Assembly: GCF_025833875.1 (NCBI RefSeq)
Contig: NZ_JAOYOD010000001.1
Coordinates: 186,001 to 250,000 of the forward strand
Direction: 5' to 3'
Source: Reichenbachiella ulvae
GTDB taxonomy: Bacteria > Bacteroidota > Bacteroidia > Cytophagales > Cyclobacteriaceae
Length of the DNA stretch: 64,000 bases
How positions within the stretch are numbered: position 1 is the stretch's first letter; every line of letters begins with the position of its first letter. Position numbers and translations under genes: made by a program. Under the pieces are notes generated by a model. The model saw only the letters and a list, made by a program, of their open reading frames with translations, was not told the origin of the DNA and did not search any database. This document shows positions 1 to 7,444 of the stretch, in pieces.

Positions 1-79
1 TCCCACTTCCTTCAAAACTCTGTGCGTGTGTTAGGGAAGATATTAATAGGATTGCGCCTATTGTTAATAATTTCTTCAT
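1..79 (-). CDS. Start of a secreted protein, cut by window edge
   Basis: The ATG at 79-77 opens a frame that runs off the left edge after 26 codons. The visible residues form a clean Sec signal peptide: MKK, a hydrophobic core (LLTIGAILLISSL), then THA-Q, typical of Bacteroidota signal peptidase I sites that leave an N-terminal Gln. The mature part visible is only QSFEGSG, too little to assign a family. It lies upstream of nothing else in the window on this strand, and the cyclophilin gene with its own terminator lies behind it, so it probably has its own promoter between 80 and 228. Confidence 0.7.
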   Translation of the reverse strand, partial: MKKLLTIGAILLISSLTHAQSFEGSG

Positions 80-228
80 GGTTACGTTTTTGTTTTTTAG
101 CAAAAGTAGAGTAGCTATCAACCTGTATCAATCCAGTCATTCGCTCGTTTTTTTCTAAGTGTTTTTGCCCAATTCGAATCACGTAATTGCCTATGCGTGC
201 TTTTAGGGATGATTTTTATGCAGAAATA

Positions 229-272
229 AAAAGCCCCGCATCCTCTGCAAGAGCAGAAAATACGGGGCTTTT
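229..272 (-). terminator. Rho-independent terminator of the cyclophilin gene
   Basis: Perfect 10-bp stem AAAAGCCCCG (229-238) / CGGGGCTTTT (263-272). On the minus strand the stem is followed by a T-rich tail, and it begins about 18 nt after the cyclophilin stop codon. The flanking A and T runs make it potentially bidirectional. Confidence 0.85.
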
Positions 273-290
273 AATGAAATTGGAGTTTAA

Positions 291-722
291 TTAGTCGATC
301 ACTACGACTTTCTCCATTTTGTCTCCTTGTCTGATATCGTCTACGATATCTACACCTTCTACTACCTTACCAAATACGGTGTGGTTTCTGTCGAGGTGTT
401 GTGTGTTATCTCTGTTGTGGCAGATGAAAAATTGTGAACCGCCCGTGTTTCTACCCGCGTGAGCCATAGACAAAACGCCTCTGTCGTGGTATTGGTTATC
501 ACCATCCAACTCACAGTCGATGGTGTAGCCTGGTCCGCCAGCACCTGTACCATCAGGACATCCACCCTGAATCATGAAATTAGGAATTACTCTGTGGAAA
601 GTAAGTCCATCGTAAAATCCTTTTTTTGCTAGATCTGTAAAGTTTTTAACTGCTTTTGGTGCGTCTTGCTCGAAAAACTCGACCTTCATCACGCCCTTTG
701 CAGTGTGTATTTCTGCTGTCAT
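291..722 (-). CDS. Cyclophilin-type peptidyl-prolyl cis-trans isomerase
   Basis: 143-residue single-domain cyclophilin, which isomerises Xaa-Pro bonds during protein folding. Visible signature: FHRVIPNFMIQGG (catalytic Arg, Phe, Gln), then MAHAGRNTGGSQFFI and HLDRNHTVFGKV. The residue usually occupied by the cyclosporin-contacting Trp is His here (QHLD), as in many bacterial cyclophilins. No signal peptide, so probably cytoplasmic. The open frame extends to 791, but the ATG at 722 is preferred: it begins directly before the fold, and AAAGGAA precedes it on the minus strand. A TAnnTTTG element lies 25 nt further up and a strong terminator follows, so it is likely monocistronic. Confidence 0.93.
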   Translation of the reverse strand: MTAEIHTAKGVMKVEFFEQDAPKAVKNFTDLAKKGFYDGLTFHRVIPNFMIQGGCPDGTGAGGPGYTIDCELDGDNQYHDRGVLSMAHAGRNTGGSQFFICHNRDNTQHLDRNHTVFGKVVEGVDIVDDIRQGDKMEKVVVID

Positions 723-746
723 TTCCTTTAATAATTTATTGGGAGG

Positions 747-754
747 CAAATTTA
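747..754 (-). promoter_or_regulatory. Candidate -7 element for the cyclophilin gene
   Basis: Minus-strand TAAATTTG matches the Bacteroidota -7 consensus TAnnTTTG and ends 25 nt before the ATG at 722. No convincing -33 TTG is seen at the usual spacing, so this rests on the -7 match and position. Confidence 0.4.
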
Positions 755-900
755 AGCCGAATTGCGCAATCGAGAGAGGGTTAGGATTCAAAGTTCAGGG
801 ATTAATGCTGAAGGATTTAGGTGGAAAGGCCTTAGGTGACATAATGTGCGATAGGCAGGTCTTCATGTTTAGCGCTTCTGAGATACTTCGGTATGCTTTA

Positions 901-1017
901 TATTCCAGGCTAAAGCCATTTGTGATGGTTAGTGAAATCCCCAGCCTAAAGGCTGAGGTTAATATTGATTCAGAGACTCTGACGATAAATCTATGTTAGT
1001 TGCCCCAGGCTTCAGCC
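901..1017. repeat. 117-bp palindromic intergenic repeat, copy 1
   Basis: Matches 1697-1813 over 117 bp with only 3 substitutions that I can see. It contains nested palindromes: CAGCCT-AA-AGGCTG (about 942-955) and, at its right end, CCCAGGCT-TC-AGCCTGGG (1004-1021), a perfect 8-bp stem with a 2-nt loop. A third related piece (GAGGCTTTAGCC) follows near 1041. The layout resembles REP/BIME-like elements. No protein frame over it is credible. It occupies most of the gene-free stretch 723-1076. Confidence 0.8.
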
Positions 1018-1076
1018 TGGGTATGCGATGCGAAAATCTAGAGGCTTTAGCCATGAAACTTCAGAAGTGAGATTAA

Positions 1077-1592
1077 TTAATTCAGTTGGAGTAATTGAAT
1101 CATCTCACTTTCCTGTTCAATTTCTTTCTTTAAGTACTCATTTTCTGATTCGAGCATCCCAATATCTTCTCCTAAAATGAGTATTTGATTATTGCCACAA
1201 TTTGAAATTTCGATAATTGACTCATCCCTATACTCTTGCATAACAAAAGTTCCATATTCTTCATCTGGACTTGCTTCTCCGTAAGGAGTTCTGTCTATAA
1301 CATAAGTTGGAGCTGGGGTGAGTTTAATTTTCTTTAGGTCTTGAGTATATTCTCCTTTGATATAGATAAGATCGCCCTCACAAGGGATAGATAGAATAAA
1401 ATTTGTTTCATCGTAAAAGTATAATTCCATTGAGCAGCAATCACATCTGCCAAGAATCTCACATTTATCATAATCAAAGTCCGTACTGAAATTATAGGTT
1501 TTTCCTTCTAACTGATCAATGGTTTGCCCGAAGGTAGAGTTATAGGTTAGTAATGCTAAGATGAATACTATAGGACTAATGGAAAATGGCAT
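1077..1592 (-). CDS. Secreted hypothetical protein, cysteine-rich N-half
   Basis: 171 residues. N-terminus reads as a signal peptide (hydrophobic FSISPIVFILALLTY ending TFG-Q). The mature part has a cysteine cluster CEILGRCDCC around residues 44-53, a further PCEG, and an isolated Cys near 130 (NCGN), suggesting disulphides or metal binding. The last 30 residues (from about IGMLESENEYL) are predicted coiled coil. I recognise no family. It sits between the two copies of the 117-bp repeat, so it may be a cargo-like or recently rearranged gene. Function unknown. Confidence 0.7.
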   Translation of the reverse strand: MPFSISPIVFILALLTYNSTFGQTIDQLEGKTYNFSTDFDYDKCEILGRCDCCSMELYFYDETNFILSIPCEGDLIYIKGEYTQDLKKIKLTPAPTYVIDRTPYGEASPDEEYGTFVMQEYRDESIIEISNCGNNQILILGEDIGMLESENEYLKKEIEQESEMIQLLQLN

Positions 1593-1696
1593 ATTAAATT
1601 GTTGTTTATATAGGTAATTACATTTTATTGGAAAAATAATGAGTTATTGGTTTAAACCAGCGATTAAAGGCTTTGAGAAACTAAAGCAGGCTGTTC

Positions 1697-1813
1697 TATT
1701 CCAGGCTAAAGCCATTTGTGATGGTTAGTCAAATCCCCAGCCTAAAGGCCGGGGTTAATATTGATTCAGAGACTCTGACGATAAATCTATGTTAGTTGCC
1801 CCAGGCTTCAGCC
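1697..1813. repeat. 117-bp palindromic intergenic repeat, copy 2
   Basis: Second copy of the element at 901-1017, same orientation. The three differences are one G to C before the inner stem and two changes (T to C, A to G) in its 3' arm. The terminal CCCAGGCT palindrome is broken here because the right half diverges after AGCC. Together the copies bracket the gene at 1077-1592. The remaining gene-free sequence 1593-1696 holds nothing I can identify. Confidence 0.8.
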
Positions 1814-1859
1814 ATGAATGTTTGTAATGCGTGTCAACGATTTTTAGGACGCCTCACTT

Positions 1860-1892
1860 AGTAATCAGGTTACTTTGAGTAACCTGATTACT
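1860..1892. repeat. Perfect 15-bp palindrome next to tandem array
   Basis: AGTAATCAGGTTACT (1860-1874), loop TTG, then AGTAACCTGATTACT (1878-1892): a perfect inverted repeat able to form a 33-nt hairpin. It abuts the left end of the 21-bp array and contains, on the minus strand, the TAG ending the array's open frame. No T-tract follows on either strand, so it does not look like a standard terminator. It could protect a 3' end or bind a dimeric protein. Confidence 0.75.
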
Positions 1893-1897
1893 AGACA

Positions 1898-2128
1898 GAG
1901 TTGTCAGTACCATCCACAGAGTTGTCTGTGTCACCTTCTAAGTCGTCAGTATCATTGGCTGAGTTGTCAGTGGAACCTTCTAAGTCGTCAGTATCATCCA
2001 CGGAGTTGTCAGTGTCGTCCACAGAGTTGTCAGTACCATTAGCTAAGTAGGCAGTGGCATTCGCTAAGTTGTCTGTATCGTTGATTTGCTTGTCAGTAGC
2101 ACCTTCTAAGTTATCAGCACCACTGGCT
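1898..2128. repeat. 21-bp tandem repeat array, 11 units
   Basis: Eleven head-to-tail units of exactly 21 bp, with a core close to GTTGTCAGT in most units and a variable second half (CATCCACA, CACCTTCT, CATTGGCT types). Twenty-one bp is both seven codons and two helical turns. On the minus strand one frame stays open through the array (1891-2145) and would encode degenerate heptapeptides such as TDNSVDD and TDDLEGS, but it has no ATG and begins after an in-frame TGA. The array plus palindrome is flanked by inverted 8-mers GACGCCTC (1849-1856) and GAGGCGTC (2140-2147). Whether it is coding remnant, phased protein-binding sites or RNA is open. Confidence 0.85.
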
Positions 2129-2150
2129 CGATTGTAAGGGAGGCGTCATT

Positions 2151-2849
2151 TCACCACCCATTGATCAAATTGAAAGTGTGAGCGGCGATGATGCCGGCGG
2201 TTTCGGTGCGTAGTACGTTTTTGCCCAGGTTTACGGCTGTGAATCCTGCATCGGTCGCGAGCTTCACTTCCTCAGGGCTGAAGTCTCCTTCTGGTCCGAT
2301 GAGAATGATCGTGTCTTTCTCCGCCTGTAGGAGCTGGCGCAGGGCCGATTCTTCGCCCGTTTCCACATAGGCGATGAAGCGTTGTTCTTCCATTGTCGAT
2401 GAAAGGAAAGCAGGAAACTTGTCAGCCCAGTGGATCTTACATTTCCAGAAACTCTTGCTCTGTTTCATGGCGCTGATGGCTTTCTTTTCTAGTCGGTCGA
2501 GCTTTACTTTTTTTCTTTCTGTATGCTGTGTGATGAATATCGTGATCTGATCCACTCCCAGTTCGCAGGCTTTCTCCACGAACCACTCCAATCGGTCGAT
2601 GTTTTTAGTGGGGGCTATGCCGATGTGGATTTGTGCTTCCCTGGGGGCCATCTCTTCCTTCTTCAGGATCTTGAATTCACATTTTCTGAAGTTGGCCTCC
2701 GTGATTTCTGCTTCATATTTTCCTCCTATTCCATCCATGAGGTGGAGCGTGTCACCGGTTTTCTTCCTGAGCACTTTTACAGCATGACTGGATTCTTCCT
2801 GACTTAGGGTCAGGTCTGATGCGGGATCGGGATGATAGTAGAAATTCAT
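2151..2849 (-). CDS. rsmE: 16S rRNA (uracil-1498-N3)-methyltransferase RsmE
   Basis: 232 residues, the usual length for RsmE, which uses SAM to methylate U1498 of 16S rRNA. The N-terminal PUA-like part (HAVKVLRKKTGD) is followed by a SPOUT methyltransferase domain: KNIDRLEWFVEKACELG, then the knot motifs LIGPEGDFSPEE and LGKNVLRTETA near the C-terminus. The stop is followed within 25 nt by the 21-bp tandem array. Start ATG at 2849 begins with the characteristic NFYYHP sequence. Confidence 0.93.
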   Translation of the reverse strand: MNFYYHPDPASDLTLSQEESSHAVKVLRKKTGDTLHLMDGIGGKYEAEITEANFRKCEFKILKKEEMAPREAQIHIGIAPTKNIDRLEWFVEKACELGVDQITIFITQHTERKKVKLDRLEKKAISAMKQSKSFWKCKIHWADKFPAFLSSTMEEQRFIAYVETGEESALRQLLQAEKDTIILIGPEGDFSPEEVKLATDAGFTAVNLGKNVLRTETAGIIAAHTFNLINGW

Positions 2850-2969
2850 ATCCGGAAATTTTGGCTAAAATAATCAAAGCCGATTGACTCTTTGGTCTGC
2901 TGACGAAGATCAGTAGGGGAATCAGACAAAAAACTTTTCTTTTATATCCGGGATGTGGAGATTTGCGGC

Positions 2970-3902
2970 ATGAAAAAGAGCCTTTTGTATGTGTTGATTT
3001 TGGTGGGGATGGTGTCAGCTTGTAGTCCAGCCAACCGAAAGAACAGAATAAAATATAGATTCGAAACTGCCAATAAGAAACTGGAGGATGGCTACTATGC
3101 AGATGCGGTAGCTCTTTATTCGCAGGTGTTGGAGAAGGACCCTGAGATCACCGATGCATACATGAACAGGGGAGTGGCCTACTACGAAATGGGTAAATAT
3201 GTGGCTGCCCTGGCCGACTACAATGAAGTCTATCGTCAGCGTCCTGAATACCACGACTTGCTGTTCAACAGGGCGTATACTTATCTGGAGCTAGGCCGAA
3301 TGGAAAATGCGCGTGAGGATTTGACCTTTTTGCGTACGCTATATCCAGATACCGCGCTGATCGATGTGGTAGAGGGCTTGATCTTTGAGGAGGAAAAGGA
3401 ATATGAAGCGGCCCTTCAGAGCTTCAGTCAGGCGATTGCCCGTGATGCCGATCACTTCGATGCGTATTCCAATCGAGGCATCATCCAATACCACCTGGGA
3501 GCCTATGATCAGGCGGAGGCAGACCTGCGACAGGCGCTGGAGATCCATCAAAACGAACCCTATGTGCTCAACTCTCTGGCGCTGGTACTGGCCGAAAAGG
3601 GCGAGCTCAATTCTGCAGATTCTTTGATCAATCTCGCGATGGGTATGGTAGGTGGTCAGCCTTATTTTATCAACAATGCCGGATACATCAGCCTGCTGCA
3701 GGGCAAATTGGACGAATCAGATTCTCTGATCAGAAAGAGTCTAAAAATCGATGAGGACAATCCCTATGCCTATGAGAACCTGGGCAAGTGGTACCTTGCC
3801 GTGGATAGTACTGATCAGGCCAAAGCCTCATTTGCCAAAGCACTCGAGTTGGACTCTGCGATGGAGGAGAGTTTGGAGCTGTATCAGGGATTGGTGGAAT
3901 AA
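2970..3902 (+). CDS. TPR-repeat lipoprotein
   Basis: 310 residues from the ATG at 2970 (an upstream in-frame ATG at 2955 would spoil the signal peptide). MKKSLLYVLILVGMVSAC is a lipoprotein signal with lipobox VSAC, so the protein should be anchored in the envelope. The rest is about eight tetratricopeptide repeats (for example DAYMNRGVAYYEMGKYVAAL, DAYSNRGIIQYHLGAYDQAE, YAYENLGKWYLAVDSTDQAK), a protein-protein interaction scaffold. No catalytic domain. A TAnnTTTG-like element with one mismatch (2958-2965) ends 4 nt before the ATG. Specific partner unknown. Confidence 0.88.
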   Translation: MKKSLLYVLILVGMVSACSPANRKNRIKYRFETANKKLEDGYYADAVALYSQVLEKDPEITDAYMNRGVAYYEMGKYVAALADYNEVYRQRPEYHDLLFNRAYTYLELGRMENAREDLTFLRTLYPDTALIDVVEGLIFEEEKEYEAALQSFSQAIARDADHFDAYSNRGIIQYHLGAYDQAEADLRQALEIHQNEPYVLNSLALVLAEKGELNSADSLINLAMGMVGGQPYFINNAGYISLLQGKLDESDSLIRKSLKIDEDNPYAYENLGKWYLAVDSTDQAKASFAKALELDSAMEESLELYQGLVE

Positions 3903-3905
3903 AAA

Positions 3906-3928
3906 AGCCGAATGATTTTCATTCGGCT
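3906..3928. terminator. Bidirectional terminator between convergent genes
   Basis: Perfect stem AGCCGAATGA (3906-3915) / TCATTCGGCT (3919-3928), 3-nt loop, preceded by an A run (3901-3906) that becomes a T run on the minus strand. It separates the TPR lipoprotein (+) from the MscS-like gene (-), starting 4 nt after the former's stop. Confidence 0.8.
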
Positions 3929-3939
3929 CAAGTTCTTTT

Positions 3940-4482
3940 CTAAGGTAAAATATTGGTATCCCCATCCAGATGAATGATGTATCGCTGTATGGCCATGTTG
4001 TTGGGGTAGTAGGCGATTTGCTTTTCTGGTGTCAGGATTTTGATCGAAAATAGGGAGAGGTTGATCACCTCTCCTTCTATGGAGTTGGCGCCATCTACGA
4101 TTCTTACTTTGGATCCTATCTTGAGAGGAAAGAAGAAAAACAGAATCAAAGAGGCGGTCATATTACTCACAATGGACCAGTTGGCAAATAGACCCACACC
4201 TACTACGGTAAGTACAGAAGCGATGTAGACAGAGAGCCCCTTGAAAGATACCTCCCAAACCAAACCTGCCAGTACCAGGCAAATAATAAATAGAATAAAG
4301 CCTACCAGTTTGCGAACATAAATCGATCGGGCAGGATCGAAGTTTTGTTGCAAAGAACGAGTGAGAATCGTCTTTTGGAAGATCTTTCGAATCACCAGAT
4401 AGAAAAGAATGATGATCACAGTTCCGATCAACTGGAAAGTAGGGTAAGCGGTATTCGGTTCGTTGAATAAATCAGAGAACAT
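3940..4482 (-). CDS. Small MscS-family mechanosensitive channel-like protein
   Basis: 180 residues from the ATG at 4482. Three hydrophobic segments (about 15-35, 58-78, 84-105) precede the MscS core: pore-lining helix with Gly/Ala (TVVGVGLFANWSIVSNMTASL) and the beta domain FPLKIGSKVRIVDGANSIEGEVINLSLFSIKILT. It is shorter than E. coli MscS (286 aa), missing most of the C-terminal vestibule, like other minimal MscS homologues. Probably an inner-membrane osmotic safety valve or ion-conducting regulator. A terminator hairpin lies immediately upstream, so it has its own promoter or is read at low level from the gene behind. Confidence 0.8.
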   Translation of the reverse strand: MFSDLFNEPNTAYPTFQLIGTVIIILFYLVIRKIFQKTILTRSLQQNFDPARSIYVRKLVGFILFIICLVLAGLVWEVSFKGLSVYIASVLTVVGVGLFANWSIVSNMTASLILFFFFPLKIGSKVRIVDGANSIEGEVINLSLFSIKILTPEKQIAYYPNNMAIQRYIIHLDGDTNILP

Positions 4483-4504
4483 ATAAATTTGATTCCAATT
4501 AGAT

Positions 4505-4537
4505 GATAAAAATCGGAATTGGCACCACGCCAATTCC
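4505..4537 (-). terminator. Terminator behind the SGNH esterase gene
   Basis: Perfect 9-bp stem GGAATTGGC (4515-4523) / GCCAATTCC (4529-4537). On the minus strand it is followed by GATTTTTA. It lies about 100 nt after the esterase stop and 33 nt before the MscS start codon, so it may also shape the 5' leader of the MscS transcript. Confidence 0.7.
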
Positions 4538-4640
4538 ACATCAATTTTACGCAGATTTTACTGGATTAGATGAATCTCTGACAAGAATTGATGCGAAATG
4601 TTTTTAGGCGTATGGCGCTCTGATTCTTTGGCCAAATTTT

Positions 4641-5774
4641 CTAATCCACTTTTACTTTCTGACTCAATTGATACTCGTTGGCTTGTAAGGTGTAATAGTA
4701 CAGTCCTTTTGGTAGAGAAGAGAAATTGTAGGAGATCTCATGCTTGCCTTCAGCCAATGTTTCCTTTGCAATCAGGGCCATTTCTGCCCCAGTGATACTA
4801 TACAGTTTGATCTCAATTTTTGATTCCTTGGGGAGTTGAAAACTGATTTGTGCAGTGTCTGAGGTAGGGTTAGGGTAGGTAGGAAAAAGTTCGTATCCAT
4901 TGATGGATTTTGAGGCTGGGGCATCAAGTGTGATATTGGAGTAGTCCAGGAGGGAAAGCATTTTTTCTCCATATCTCTTGCCTAACTCACGATAGCCGGC
5001 TGCATCGAAGTGAATATTGTCGTCTTTGTCGCTGCATCCGCTGGATGAAATCACATGGGCGTTGTCCAATATATCGGGCAGTTGATTGACTATAGCATTC
5101 ATGCCAGACAGGGCTCCTCCTTGATCTTCGTGCACCATTTCGCCTGCTAGCAATGGAACTTCAGAGGCTTCCAGTTCCAGATCGGTGATCATGTCAGTAT
5201 AGATTTTCTTCACTTTATCGGGCCATTGATTGTCCCCATTGTTGGATTCGCCCTGATGGAGTAGGATGCCTTTGATCACGCCATCCTTTTGGGCGAGTTT
5301 GGCCATGTCGATCAGATGTTGATAAGGATTGCCGCCATAGCTGGCGATCGCATCCTGAAACCAGTCTTCCTCGTATGTATTCTTGTAATCCTGATAAATG
5401 TCCATGTCGAACAATTCGATGCGACACCCTCCAATCGACACATTGATGATACCTACTCGCACGGCTGTAGGTAGGGTCTCAACCAGCGTGCGCCCAAAGT
5501 AATCTGACGGTCCCAGTCCATTCCAACACCGGCATAGGGGAGGGACTGCAGGGTACCATTCTGCTTGTACTCTTTCCAGATTGGAACAGTCCACAGCCTG
5601 CAAAACCTGAAAGCGACTGTCTACGGTTTTGTCCTGACTACCAATCGTTCCCTGGCCCTCCATATTGGATTGACCAAAGGCTAGAAAGATGTAGAAGTTG
5701 GGGTCCTGGGATTTGGCTTGCAAAGTCATTAATAGTAAAAATAGCGATGCGAATAGTCTTATAGGTGTTTTCAT
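4641..5774 (-). CDS. T9SS-exported SGNH/sialate-esterase-type acetylesterase
   Basis: 377 residues. Signal peptide (residues 1-22, ending AKS-Q), then a SASA (sialate O-acetylesterase-like, formerly DUF303) domain: FGQSNMEG with the nucleophile Ser36, LLHQGESNNGD mid-domain, and the Asp/His block DDNIHFDAAGYRELGKRYGE around 255-275. These enzymes de-O-acetylate glycans such as sialic acids or acetyl-xylan; substrate here cannot be read. Residues about 300-377 (YPNPTSDTAQISF to SQKVKVD) are a type A T9SS sorting domain, so the enzyme is exported across the outer membrane. Monocistronic with its own terminator. Confidence 0.88.
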   Translation of the reverse strand: MKTPIRLFASLFLLLMTLQAKSQDPNFYIFLAFGQSNMEGQGTIGSQDKTVDSRFQVLQAVDCSNLERVQAEWYPAVPPLCRCWNGLGPSDYFGRTLVETLPTAVRVGIINVSIGGCRIELFDMDIYQDYKNTYEEDWFQDAIASYGGNPYQHLIDMAKLAQKDGVIKGILLHQGESNNGDNQWPDKVKKIYTDMITDLELEASEVPLLAGEMVHEDQGGALSGMNAIVNQLPDILDNAHVISSSGCSDKDDNIHFDAAGYRELGKRYGEKMLSLLDYSNITLDAPASKSINGYELFPTYPNPTSDTAQISFQLPKESKIEIKLYSITGAEMALIAKETLAEGKHEISYNFSSLPKGLYYYTLQANEYQLSQKVKVD

Positions 5775-6121
5775 GCTTTTGATTTATTAGCATCAAAACT
5801 ATCTCTGTACCCAACAGGGAATAGGATAGGCAGGTAACAAGCTAGGGGTATGGATGTAGAGTGGGGTGATTTTATAGTTGATAAATTGAACTTGACTAAA
5901 TGTCTACTAATGACGTGTATATTCACTTGTGTTTCTTGACCTTAGGACCGCCTTAGATCTCTCCTTCCGTCGAGATGACACAACTGTTTTAGCATTTCAA
6001 TTCCGGCTACCAATACATCCCATCAGTTTTCGTCATTCCTTTTTGTGCGGTTGGGTACGAATTGTTAGACCAGAAAAAGTCAGAGGCCATCTGAAAATAA
6101 ATCATACAGCCTCTTACCTTT
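5775..6121. other. 347-bp gene-free stretch
   Basis: Separates the 5' end of the esterase gene from the 3' end of the serine hydrolase gene (both minus strand), so it should contain the esterase promoter. A plus-strand frame over 5929-6135 begins at a TTG and has no recognisable family. The piece GATCTCTCCTTCCGTCGAGATGAC near 5957-5980 resembles motifs often seen in dispersed intergenic repeats of Bacteroidota, but I see no second copy in this window. Confidence 0.4.
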
Positions 6122-7336
6122 TCAATCTTTTATAGGACCATAAACTGCATCCCTGAATTGTTTGTGGATCGTGCCATTGAAAGGAAAGATCTGAACAAAG
6201 AGAACGGCAGTTAATTCATTTTTAGGGTCGACCCAGAAGAGGGTACTGCCAGCTCCATCCCAGAAGAATTCTCCAACCGTTCCATTCATTTCTTCGCTGT
6301 TTTGAGGCTCCTCCGTACGGACGGCAAAGTCGATTCCGAATCCTACTCTGCCTTTGCCTGGTAGCCATAGACTGTCTTCTACAGCAGGTAGATGATTGGT
6401 AGCCATCAGTTTTACCGTTTCTGGTTGTAGGATGGTGTTGTCCCGATAGGTACCCTCATTCACTAGCATCTGAGCGAATTTCATGTAGTCGTCTAGCGTG
6501 GAGGTTAATCCCCATCCTCCGGGTTTCATCGGCCACTCGGCATAGTTGAAGGCATGGGATTGCTCATCAGGTATACGGTTGATACTGCTGTCTGTTTTGA
6601 AGTAGAGGGCTGCCATTCTTTGTCTTCGGTCTTCTGGTACGAAGAAGCTTGTTTCGCTCATCCCCAAAGGGTCAAGGACGGTCTCTTGCATGTACTCATC
6701 AAATGGACGACCCGAAAGCTGCTCGATCAGATAGGCCTGTACATCTACAGATATACCGTATTCCCATCGAGTACCTGGCTGAAAGCCCAGTGGGAGTTGG
6801 CTGAGGTCCTGTGCCATATCTTTCAGCGTGTTGTTCAGATTATAAAGATCTGCAGCGGTATTGGCCTGATCCAATCCCAAATCACTACGGGTAGAAAAAC
6901 CTGCTGAGTGTCGTGTGATATCCGCAATGCTGATAGGGCGGGTAGTAGGTTCTAACTTCCATTTGCCAGAGTCCAGCAGCTCTGTGGCTACCTGCATATC
7001 GCTGAACTCAGGAGCATATTTAGATAGAGGCTCCTCTAATTGGAAGGCTCCTTCTTCCCACAGGGACATCAGAGCAGTTCCTGTGAGGGGTTTGGTCATG
7101 GAAAAAATCGTGACAATGGTGTTTCTGTCCATTGGGATTTTGGCCTCACGGTCTGCATAGCCATATGCATTGAAATAGGCTTCTTTGCCTTTCTCGAATA
7201 TCAGGGCAGAGGCGCCCACAACCATGCCCTCTGATACAAAGGATTGAAGCGTAGAATCGATTCTGTTCTTAGCCACTTGATCGATGACCAGGTTTTCGTT
7301 GTTTTCTTTAGTTTCAGTCTGAGGTTGGCAAGCCAA
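6122..7336 (-). CDS. Serine hydrolase (beta-lactamase class C / esterase type), N-terminus disrupted
   Basis: About 400 residues of the beta-lactamase/transpeptidase-like fold: SMTK at 79-82 gives the Ser/Lys pair (SxxK), WEYGISVDV supplies the Tyr motif, and WDGAGSTLFWVDP resembles the C-terminal HxG region. Such proteins are esterases or D-aminopeptidases more often than beta-lactamases. In this frame the only start near the N-terminus is a TTG at 7336 that gives MACQPQ, but upstream in the same frame the sequence reads LSPVLGLCAVLLAC, a perfect lipobox, without an ATG. An ATG at 7383 with MKFNT lies one frame away. One missing base near 7366 would join them into a normal lipoprotein signal, so the start coordinate is provisional. 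Confidence 0.8.
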   Translation of the reverse strand: MACQPQTETKENNENLVIDQVAKNRIDSTLQSFVSEGMVVGASALIFEKGKEAYFNAYGYADREAKIPMDRNTIVTIFSMTKPLTGTALMSLWEEGAFQLEEPLSKYAPEFSDMQVATELLDSGKWKLEPTTRPISIADITRHSAGFSTRSDLGLDQANTAADLYNLNNTLKDMAQDLSQLPLGFQPGTRWEYGISVDVQAYLIEQLSGRPFDEYMQETVLDPLGMSETSFFVPEDRRQRMAALYFKTDSSINRIPDEQSHAFNYAEWPMKPGGWGLTSTLDDYMKFAQMLVNEGTYRDNTILQPETVKLMATNHLPAVEDSLWLPGKGRVGFGIDFAVRTEEPQNSEEMNGTVGEFFWDGAGSTLFWVDPKNELTAVLFVQIFPFNGTIHKQFRDAVYGPIKD

Positions 7337-7444
7337 TAGGACCGCACAAAGCCCCAGGACAGGAGATAGGTGTTGAATTTCATAGGTAGATATTTAGTCT
7401 TTAGAGCTCCGAAGCTAGGGATTTGATAGCATTCCTCCAAAAAC

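Noticed and set aside
703..999. 98-residue plus-strand frame across the cyclophilin start and repeat copy 1
   Set aside because: Overlaps the cyclophilin gene's 5' end and the palindromic repeat; composition and motifs do not match any protein and its C-terminal half is repeat sequence.
1891..2145. Heptapeptide-repeat protein from the 21-bp array
   Set aside because: The minus frame has no ATG, begins just after an in-frame TGA and sits out of frame with rsmE; other frames through the array are also open because of the 21-bp period, so coding is not shown.
5929..6135. 68-residue frame in the gap after the esterase gene
   Set aside because: Starts at TTG, overlaps the serine hydrolase end and holds words typical of dispersed intergenic repeats, not a protein family.
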